Below are positions 55,990 to 64,000 of a DNA stretch of 64,000 bases, in pieces; positions within the stretch are counted from its first letter, which is position 1; every line of letters begins with the position of its first letter. The stretch is from Metellina segmentata (lineage: Eukaryota; Arthropoda; Arachnida; Araneae; Tetragnathidae), in NCBI GenBank assembly GCA_947359465.1, contig OX375873.1:44984437-45048436 (forward strand), given 5' to 3'. The notes below the pieces were generated by a model, which made no database searches, had not been told where the DNA came from, and saw only the letters and a program-made list of their open reading frames with translations. A program made the position numbers and the translations under genes.

Positions 55990-56243
55990 GCTTTGAATAC
56001 CATTCGACTAGTGAAGGTATTCATGCACCACGGCAGGGAATCGAAACTTGGCGCGTCTAAAAAAAGAACCGCATGAGGAAAAAACTAATAAATTTATTTA
56101 AAAAAAGTTATAGATTATATTTTAAAATTCGTGCTTTGAGGTCTATTCAGTCACCTGTGTGCCAAATTTTATGACTATAAGTGCTATAGATTTGTCTGGA
56201 CATTTCGAACACACAAAAACACTTCCTTTAATAATAGTAGAGA
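55990..56243 (-). repeat. Helitron 5'-part fragment
   Basis: On the minus strand it starts TCTCTACTATTATTAAAGG after an A, like other Helitron 5' ends, followed by TGTGTGTTCGAAATGTCC and AAATTTGGCACACAGG, the latter shared with 49608. The 3' hairpin end is missing. Confidence 0.6.
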
Positions 56244-56394
56244 TTGTTGTATAGCACAATATGTAAACAAATATTTGGAACTAATTGTTACTAGACACTA
56301 TGGAACTGACTAATTTCATTAAATATATCCATTACATCGCTGCTATTAATCGAATATGACGCAACGGCTCAAAATGTAAAACCGAATGGGTTGT

Positions 56395-56790
56395 CAGGAA
56401 TTCGGAAAAACTTCAATGTAATACATGCATAGATCTTTTCCTTTGAAAAATATTGTCCTTTTTTACTTGTAAAATAATGTGACAAAATGTTTTCTCCGTA
56501 TGTCGAAATGGGAGTTGATCTTGTAAACTTAAGAAATGGCAATGTGAAATATGCTTGAATTCCATTTCTTTGTGTAAAGTTCTGACGAAAGTCTACTCCT
56601 AGTGCAAAAACGGGAAATATGAATTTGAAAACATTACCAATCGAATACATGCTTAGATTTATTTTCTTCGTAAAGAACTGTGACAAAAACCACTACTCCC
56701 AATGCGGAAATGGAAGCTTTTGTTATGTATTTGAAAACAATCTCAGTGTGAGACAAACATAGATACATTTTCATAGTAAAAAAAAAGTTT
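56395..56790. repeat. Degenerate tandem repeat, about 100-bp units
   Basis: Blocks like AATACATGCATAGATC, AATACATGCTTAGATTTA and CAAACATAGATACATT (56422, 56644, 56748), each followed by a CTTCGTAAAGAACTGTGAC-type stretch, repeat about four times. The 105-codon minus frame across them follows the repeat and is not called. Confidence 0.55.
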
Positions 56791-56794
56791 CATA

Positions 56795-57450
56795 AGTGCT
56801 TACATCTGTTGAGAGATGAAATTACACTCAACTTTTCCAACAAAACATATATAAAGCGAACGGTTAAATTACAATGTGGGTGTTCCCTGAACAGTCTACC
56901 ATGAAAAACTTCATCAAAAGAAATCTCTAACTACCTCTTTAAAAGATGTTGCATAATTATTTAAAACGGGAATGAAAAGAAACTTGTATGAATAACCATG
57001 TAAACGTTGGTAAAAGCACTAAAAGTACTGTTGGCACCTTTATAAATAAAACTGATGCTCGTTGAGGCTTTTTACTCGTGTCATAGATTCAACACGCATA
57101 CACTTGAGATTATCTGACGCATCATACTTGGAGAGCAGAGTATTTTAGCACGTTTTTAGCTTCGTTTTATCAGAGAACAAGACATCACTTATCTCCGTTT
57201 TAAATATTTTATTAGTAGATACCACCTCATTTATGGCTAAGATAAAGCTACTGGATTGTTTTTCTTAATCTTAAGCTCATTTATACCCTCAGAAAAATAA
57301 AACGTTTTGTGTCACTAGTAAAATATGTACTCTTTGCTTGCACACCCAAGCCACATGAACCCTATCTCCTCTAATAGTCCGGGAGGCAGCGACACTTTTG
57401 GGTCACACATTTTGCACCGACTGATTTATGTAACAATAATTAGCTAAGTT
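56795..57450. other. No recognised feature
   Basis: Nothing supported. Confidence 0.5.
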
Positions 57451-57453
57451 ATA

Positions 57454-57510
57454 CAGAGGCTGTTCACACATTTTTTAGACAACGTATATTGTATTCACAA
57501 AACTAAATTC
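57454..57510. repeat. Solo end of the DD41D mariner family
   Basis: CAGAGGCTGTTCACACATTT and TTTAGACAACGTATATTGTA repeat the left end of 14913-15724 almost exactly, preceded by TA. Sequence diverges after about 57 bp and no other end is found nearby. Confidence 0.85.
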
Positions 57511-58079
57511 TTAAAAACTAAACGGTTTCTTTAAAGACGAGCCGGTCGTCAGCGGTCAATGATTCAATAGGCGCCGATAATTATATTTACAATTGGGATG
57601 CAAAAACCAGAAACAACTACAGTACAGGCTGATATGAACTTCCAAATTCTCAATCACGTGACCGAAATAAATTTTGACAGTTAGGCAAAAGTAAAGTTAG
57701 GGAGTTTGAAACTTATTGTGAAGAAAACCCGCGCACTTCCTTTTTCGTTATATTTACTGATTCTGCGGACTACCCAGATTTTTAACCTCCTGGTCCGATT
57801 GTACTTTTAGTGGTCTCGGACCAATGGTCCAACAATGATTTCAAACGCTGGTTATAGGTAATGCCAAAATGAAATTTAGCTGGCACGCTGAAATTTCTTT
57901 ACATGTTATCTGGACTATTTTATGATGTTTTTAGGTATTCATCTGGTATTCTGAGGGTGGGTTATACATCAGCTTCTTGTTAGTTTATGTAGAAAAAAAA
58001 ACACATTCTATAAAAACATTTTACACCGTATGAAAATTTAACACGAGATAGTTATTTGGGTATTAATAAGGAAAATAAT

Positions 58080-58216
58080 ATTCAGCTGAGTCGGTAGTGG
58101 TGGAAAGACCTTCAGTTGAGGCTATGAAGGGGTTGCGCAGTAAAATATACTCTAGCGCAGTATCTTCAATCATCCATCTGATGGTCTTTCCACCACTCCC
58201 AGCCAGCTGAATGGGA
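58080..58216. repeat. Hairpin inside the left arm
   Basis: ATTCAGCTGAGTCGGTAGTG plus GTGGAAAGACC is matched about 100 bp later by GGTCTTTCCACCACTCCCAG plus CCAGCTGAAT. The right arm carries the same hairpin (61490-61615), so it belongs to the arm sequence. Confidence 0.8.
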
Positions 58217-58598
58217 TTTTTTAAACCTTACCTTTCATACGATAACATACTCGAAATTCGTGTGGTGTAAAATTGGTTTGATTTTGAAATCATTAGCAAA
58301 CATCGGGAAAACTTGAAGAGTTTTTTTTGTTTATTTCTTTATATTTATTATTTCTATATAAATTATGTGGATTGTTTCAAAAATAAGGTGATTAAAAATG
58401 AAGTTGTATCAATTCAAGAAAATCTGTCGCGTATATGCCATGAAGAGGCCGACACAAAGATTATCTTTCGTGCGTACAAGGTTGATTTCAATTATTTTCC
58501 TTAGGATGATCAAATGTTCCGATACGGAGTATCTGATCGTGTCATCCGATTATACTCTTGGGAAACATATCTTCATTCATCAAAATCTGAAGACATCT

Positions 58599-58738
58599 AT
58601 TGGATCTAGAAATAATCATCTCATTTGATCTAAATATAATCATCTCATTGGATCTAAAAATAATCATCTCATTGGATCTAGCAATAATCATGTCATTGGA
58701 TCTAGAAATAATCATCTCATTGGATCTAGAAAAACTAT
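58599..58738. repeat. 24-bp minisatellite, six units
   Basis: Five full units of ATTGGATCTAGAAATAATCA plus TCTC and a partial sixth. In one frame it encodes an eight-residue repeat (SLDLEIII). It directly follows part 1 of the nuclease-like gene. Confidence 0.95.
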
Positions 58739-58755
58739 ATAAAAGGTTGGAACTA

Positions 58756-59203
58756 CACTCTATAACAAAAAAATTGACGCACCAAGAAGGAGTTGTCCGA
58801 TGGAGAAAAAAAAATTGGTGGATAGGAAAATTATATACAGAATAGAAAATGATTAAAATTTCAGAACAATTGAATGATTTATTTCAGAGTTACAGTAACG
58901 AGCTCAATAAGGTGTTGACCCGACGTGGCTTAGACCGATAATGCTCACGGATGGTCTCCTTCGGTATTTCTTGCCAAATTTGCTCCAATTGTCGGACTAC
59001 GTCATCAACATTCCCTACCGGATGCAGTCGCCTTCCCATCATATCCCATACATGCTCGATGGGAGAGAGATCTGGTGATATGGCTGTCCAAGGAAGTGTT
59101 TGACAAGCTTGAAGACAGTTCATAGCAACACGTGCCGTATGTGGTCTGGCATTGTATTGCTGAAAAATAAGCCCAGGGTACTGCGAAAGGAACGGTAGCA
59201 AAA
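58756..59203 (-). mobile_element. Truncated Tc1 element (third Tc1 family)
   Basis: One end is intact: TA then CACTCTATAACAAAAAAATT and GACGCACCAAGAAGG, a Tc1 terminal repeat. The other end is missing; sequence returns to the interrupted gene near 59203. Confidence 0.75.
58890..59201 (-). pseudogene. Tc1 transposase C-terminal part with a lost catalytic Asp
   Basis: Open for 103 codons: PFLSQYPGLIFQQYNARPHT, ARVAMNCLQACQTLPWTAIS and PDLSPIEHVWDMMGRRLHPV, then QLEQIWQEIPKETIREHYRS and KPRRV. Relatives have Asp where this copy has Tyr (QQYNARPH), so the second catalytic residue is lost. The Glu of SPIEH is kept; 32 residues lie between the two positions instead of the usual 34. Confidence 0.88.
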
Positions 59204-59724
59204 CAGAATTATGTACGCAGCATTAACCAGCCTTTCATGATTTCAAGGAATGTGATTTTAATCCCGCTTTCTTTAAGAAAGGGAAGCAAAACCATTCAAT
59301 TTTATGGAATTCTAAAAACTATACTAAAGCATTTTCAGATCTCGGGGAGTCGGATTGCAATATAAATGAGCTCTTCGAAATCATCGAACAACTCATGTAT
59401 TGAGTGTACGGATATAACACTTTAAATAATATAAATAAAACACACGTCTAGCAACAGTTATGACAAAATAGGATCTTTCAACAATGAAAATGACATCCTG
59501 AGATTAGATAAAAACTTTGAAAGTTCGATATTGGCACCGTGCCAATCAGAGCTCTATCAACTGTTTCTACGAACAACTTACATTGTTAAGTTAAGCTACG
59601 TTTTCCTAAAAATGCGGTGCTGTTTACTATAGCGGTCAGGATACGTCATGATGCGGCGGGCGTAACAAGACGGCCGTTTTAAGGGTTATCAGAAGTGTCA
59701 ATTTAGACGGACAGACTACGGTGG

Positions 59725-61130
59725 ACAATGGACGATCTAGACATAGCATTACGAGTAGTCATCGGAGGATGAAAATTATCGTATGGAGGAGAGTGATATG
59801 TTTAAAATCGTTCTAGTGTTGCATTTCAAATTTTAATATGTCGCCATCATCACTCAAATGATGAAAAATTTAGTCAATACTTTCTCAACACCTGTATTGT
59901 TTGATTATGTTCTGAATCCCATGAGATGACTTAACTTCAAAACCATATAATAGACACACAAAAAAACAATATACCCAGGAGAAAAGTTAAGTATACTTGT
60001 GAGGTAAATACATTGAGTCACAAATACAATGTAATGTTTTATAATAATTCAGGATGGGCAAAAAAGTCATGACACATTTTACAATTTAATATAAAATCAA
60101 CCAATTGTCACATGAGTGTGTGGTTTTCACTAAATACCTTTACATGACATCAAGTTATTTTTTTCGCCAAATAAATGTAGTTCAATTGTTTGAAAATTTG
60201 AAGACACCGAATCACCTAAGTAAGTTCTATTCCGCAATACATGTTAGCAATTGGATTGAAAATGAGGATCAATTTGATGTGGCTCGAGCTACTAAGAATG
60301 CCCACATTTAAATATGGTAGCATGTAGTGACAAAAATGCTCTAATAAATTCTAATATGCGTTGTAATTATTTGTGTAGAATTTTTATATTGTTTATCAGT
60401 GTGCCATCCATACGTTATACTGTTTTAAAATTTCTTTAATTTTTTATGCTAAAATAAAAAGCTTGATGCTATTATGTAAAGCAATTTTGTGAAAACCCCA
60501 CTCTTGTATAACAATTGGTTGATTGTACATTAAATTTTAAAATATGTCCTGGACTTTTCGCCTACACAGTATATCTCTCTATATTAAAAAGATGTTATTT
60601 ATTAAACTTTTCTAGAGTCTGCTTGTCACATTATATAAAACTTCATGATTTCTTACAAAATCATTCAAACTTTTGTCATAATTGCTGGTCTAAACAACAT
60701 TTGCACTAATTTGTATTCAAAAATGTTCACCGTTACACGGGAAAAAACGTTCCCAAACTGTCGTTAAGCGCTATTTGAGTTTCTGCTCATCTCAATGCTA
60801 TCTAGGAAACCAACGCCATTTGGTTTGAATAGACAACGTATTAATGACGTCATCCACCGCTCATATACGGCCGCTAGATAACAGCACCACTTTCTTAGGA
60901 AACAGTAGTTTTGTGGAGATATGCGCATAAAAAGGAGCCAATCACTTTAGCTCCAATTGATTATTGTTGGGATATAGTAGATATAGATACCGTTTCTAAT
61001 GACTCGAGGGTAACCAGCTACCTCCATCGGTAGACAGCATCAGTAATGATAAGAATACAGCAGGTTAAACTGATGTTTATTTTCAATTTTCCCACAATTA
61101 TTTTAAACTAAAAACATTCTTCATTTGATT
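59725..61130. other. Unrecognised DNA inside the long-arm element
   Basis: About 1.4 kb between parts 2 and 3 of the nuclease-like gene. The frames at 60105-60311 and 60515-60709 are AT-rich without motifs. It may be an intron, a further insertion, or decayed coding sequence. Confidence 0.35.
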
Positions 61131-61904
61131 AAATGGTCCTGAAACAGAACATGATGCAGACAGTTCACAGAAAATCGATATTGATGAATATTCTGAAGAA
61201 GGTGCACTAGACGACGATGATCCCGATAATGACGATGATTATGATATTTCCAATAGTGAGAATATTTAATTTCTTCAAATTACTAATGTTATTAATATTC
61301 ATATATGACATAATAAATCATGTTTTCCTCTTTTGAGGAATAAAGAAAAAAAGAAAAAAACTTCGTCAAATTTGGAATGTTTTTCAGATTTTGCTAAGGA
61401 TTTCCTAATCAAATCAATTTTACACCACACGAAATACGAGTACGTTATCGTATGAAAGCTAAGGTTTAAAAAAATCCCATTCAGCTGGCTCGGAGTGGGG
61501 AAAAATCATTATATGGATGATTGAAGATACCGCGTGGCGCACGAATATATTTTATTGGGCAACCCCTTCATAGCCTCAGCTGAAGGTCTTTCCACCACTA
61601 CCAAGCCAGCTGAACATTATGTTCATTTTAATACCTAAATAACTATCTCGTGTTAAATTTTCATACTGTGTAAAATATTTTTTACGTAAACAAACGAGAA
61701 GCTGAAGTATAACCCACCCTCAGAATTTCAGCTGAATACCTATAAACATAAAAAAATAGTCCAAATAGTATGTAAATAAATTTTCAAACGGCGTAAAATA
61801 TTTTTAAAAACAACTTTTTTTACATATTTCGAATGACTCTGCACCCGCTTACATCCACCCGAACTGGACCAGCTAAATTACGTTTCATAAATTAACTATC
61901 CAAA

Positions 61905-62995
61905 CCAATTAGCGGTAAGAAATTCAGCCGATGTAAAATAATCACACTCCGAATGTCGCTGCATCCCAGACTATAACTAATAACAACTGCTTAGTTAAAG
62001 AAGAATGACTACTTTATGACTTATTGGCCCTCCTCTAACCGAGGACATGAGTATGCACATATGCCCAAGTGCTTAGTCAAAGGATTGAGACTAATTGATG
62101 GCTGATTTGCCCTTTTAACCCTCCAAGTGGTTTTAACCCTCCTCAAATCAAGGAAATGGGCAAGGTTAAAAGAGAAATACTAATTTATGGTTTATATGTC
62201 ATTTTTACCCTCCAAGCGGCTTTGACGACGTATCCTGTTCAACAAGATCTGACCAATTTTGAAAATGACGTGATATCTTGCCAGGAAGCATGAAAGTAGC
62301 TTTCATAATGTTGAAGCTATTACAGTTTTTTGATGATGAATTATAGATCAGGTCACACACACAGTTTTTTCAAATGACTAGATATCTCTTACATACAGAT
62401 CTGGTCAGGTTTGCTAATAACCAGTCGACTTGTCGAGACAACTACCAAGAAGTTTAACAATAGCTGGTACTTGCTTAAAAGAGTACCACGGTATTGCTAC
62501 GATCTCTTACGCTATCCTAGGTTTTTCTAATTGTAGGAAGGGTTGGAGAAAGGGACTATTTCTTCATGTTAAGCATTTTAGGGATAATATTTGAACTTTT
62601 CAATAGATTCGTAGACACTTCGTTGTGTAGTATATTGACGGTTGTTATACATTTTGGTCGTTGATTCTGAGTGATGGATTGGGGCAAACGGAAAACAGAG
62701 CAGCGGTAGTCGTGACTAGCGAACAGACCTAGGAACTTCGAATTTGGCTAGCAAGGATGCGATATAAACATTCTCTTGAGATTAACACTACAGTGATACT
62801 GTTAGAACCACACATACAGCTGTATAGTTATTGATAGGTATTGACTCACCTTCGTTGGGCCATAGCGAATTATAGGCATTGCATTATTCACGTAATTAAA
62901 ACACAAAAATGAGGAATATAATTTCTGACAACCCCAGAACACAAACACATTTGGGCGTACCATCCTTTTAATTTAGGTAGTATATATCTTAGTAG
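61905..62995. other. Mostly unrecognised; short tandem repeat at 62000-62232
   Basis: About three diverged units of roughly 85 bp share ACTAATTGATGGCTGATTTG / ACTAATTTATGGTTTATATG and ACCCTCCAAGTGGTTTT / ACCCTCCAAGCGGCTTT. The rest shows nothing supported. Confidence 0.5.
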
Positions 62996-63003
62996 CATCT
63001 TAA

Positions 63004-63203
63004 CCCTCTGAGGGGATCACTCACGTATATCCGTTCTCTAATCTTCAGTCTTCACTGCACGATTTCCTACTCCTTTTGACCATTTTGATCAAAACAATCT
63101 TTTCATTGATTTTTCAAACCTATATACTGTGATTATTTATTCATGTAAGTGTTGAGGTAAAACCAACATTACACTACTCAAAAATCTCTTAATGCTTCGA
63201 GGG
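63004..63203. mobile_element. Small piggyBac-like MITE, 200 bp
   Basis: TTAA (63000-63003, 63204-63207) flanks CCCTCTGAGGGG at the left and, on the complement at the right, CCCTCGAAGCATT. Short ends and TTAA fit piggyBac-like MITEs. The match is brief. Confidence 0.55.
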
Positions 63204-63209
63204 TTAAAG

Positions 63210-64000
63210 AAAACAAATGGTGTCATGACAACACAATATACCAGGCATATCTCTATCTCACAATTTGAAGCACTTTTACGTGTTTTATTTTAAAATTATT
63301 TATTTAAATGATGAACGTTTAAAATACTATTAATGTGTGACTTTATTTCTAGAAGAACTTCATTAAAATGTAAGAAGCAAGCCTTCCCATGTTTCCTTAA
63401 CCCTGTTAATTATAACAACTCAATTATCGAATCATAACTATGTTTATGATTGAGTAATTAAAAATAATATTGCAAAACAAAAATAATGTTAAGCAATCAA
63501 AAAGAAATATTTGAAGTAATTTTAATAGTTTTCACTATATTTAGTTTTGATTTAGTTGATAAGATAACGATACGATAATCTTAAATAATGTTCGAACGAA
63601 TTTTGGTAAATGTATACTTTACTAAACATTCTAAAAATGATTACTTACTAAACTGAAATTTACAGGTCTATCGTATTTGTTATATTCACTGATAAAATAC
63701 AGTTCAGATTTACCTTGAGAATTTGTAATATTTATTCCACTCGGTCGACTCATTTGAGGTATGCAAAGCATACGAATTAAGTTTTGCCATTCGGCTAGAA
63801 TTTCAAAATGAAAATGTTCATATACATATGAATAGATAAGAAATCGAAAATCTGTTTACTTAAATACGTCACCTAATCACATGGGAAAGAATAAATTTTT
63901 ATTAGAAATTTGTAAACATTTCTGGGGAATACTAAGTTTGTTGGTAATCGATTTTAATAAATATGAATAGTTGATCAAAATGCATATAAACTGAAGTTCC
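63210..64000. other. AT-rich sequence with no recognised feature
   Basis: Nothing supported. Confidence 0.5.

Larger units (their letters stand above)
58340..61269 (+). pseudogene. Transposon-borne nuclease-like gene (HEEADT / SDT / GCD family), broken
   Basis: Three parts on one strand. Part 1 (58395-58570): SIQENLSRICHEEADTKIIF, then after one frameshift MIKCSDTEYLIVSSDYTLGK. Part 2 (59215-59720): a GCDFNPAFFKKGKQNHSI-type stretch, then YTKAFSDLGESDCNINELFE and LAPCQSELYQQFLR-like sequence, in shifting frames. Part 3 (61135-61269): GPETEHDADSSQKIDIDEYS, then EEGALDDDDPDNDDDYDI and a TAA, an acidic C-terminus. These motifs mark a protein family common in arthropod and cnidarian genomes. The ordered acidic motifs E-E-x-D, D-x-[DE] and G-C-D resemble those of PIN/FEN1-like nucleases, which is my inference. 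A Tc1 element splits parts 1 and 2, and about 1.4 kb of unrecognised DNA splits parts 2 and 3. Confidence 0.6.
57866..61900 (+). mobile_element. Putative 4-kb transposon with long inverted arms and a nuclease-like gene
   Basis: The left arm (57866-58300) and right arm (61415-61900) are inverted copies at roughly 80-85 percent by eye. Shared blocks include TCTGAGGGTGGGTTATAC, AAAATTTAACACGAGATAGT, GGTGGAAAGACCTTCAG, CATACGATAACGTACTCG-type and GTGTGGTGTAAAATTG at the inner edge. Between them lie pieces of one protein family in the same order and strand, a Tc1 insertion and a minisatellite. The outer limits are approximate and no target duplication was identified. Two independent insertions of one smaller repeat in opposite orientation could also explain the arms. 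Confidence 0.55.

Noticed and set aside
56369..56686. 105-codon minus frame
   Set aside because: Follows a degenerate tandem repeat; open by repetition rather than selection.

Overview
This window looks like intergenic or intronic DNA from an animal nuclear genome, most likely an arthropod and probably a chelicerate such as a spider. It is strongly AT-rich, has long microsatellites and no dense genes. It is packed with broken copies of many transposon classes: Tc1/mariner, hAT, PIF/Harbinger-like, pogo/Tigger, piggyBac-like, Helitron, an I/jockey-type LINE, and several tRNA-derived SINE families. The taxon is inferred from this repeat mix, not from a diagnostic gene. No complete cellular gene can be supported. 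There are no bacterial features (operons, ribosome binding sites, CRISPR), and most computed reading frames are chance openings in AT-rich DNA.

Layout. 1-4.7 kb: a candidate secreted-protein exon on the minus strand, a dead Tc1 transposase, and a 1.2-kb hAT relic (8-bp target duplication, 7/8 matching) that splits an apparently coding last exon. 4.7-11.9 kb: two copies of a tRNA-like SINE, a 251-bp tandem array, a TTAA-flanked hairpin MITE and two SINE-A copies. 12.5-13.05 kb: about 500 bp of TA microsatellite. 13.4-16.7 kb: a nested stack in which the 3' end of a LINE is split by a BED-finger hAT (perfect 8-bp duplication), which itself holds a TTA-flanked foldback element and a DD41D mariner derivative. 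17-26.3 kb: SINEs, a mariner relic, a 24-bp minisatellite and local duplications. 26.35-31.26 kb: one degenerate full-length I/jockey-type LINE (gag knuckles, AP endonuclease, RT, RNase H).

31.3-37.1 kb: a Helitron with both ends, a Tc1 deletion derivative, a mariner relic, a jerky/Tigger relic and a piggyBac-like MITE. 38.6-43.8 kb: a SINE-rich block with another Tc1 derivative. 45.05-45.62 kb: a second Tc1 derivative with the same internal deletion as the one at 33.1 kb, followed by a candidate terminal coding exon with a polyA signal. 47.9-56.8 kb: a pogo-type MITE, Helitron ends, local tandem duplications and a 1.7-kb Tigger relic.

57.9-61.9 kb is the most interesting part: two inverted arms of about 400 bp or more enclose fragments of one protein family with HEEADT, CSDTE and GCDF-type motifs and an acidic tail. 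These acidic motifs line up in order with those of PIN/FEN1-like nucleases. The arrangement suggests a transposon with long inverted ends carrying a nuclease-like gene, now broken by a Tc1 insertion and a 24-bp minisatellite. The genes do not form a pathway; the window records repeated insertion, internal deletion and decay of mobile DNA.
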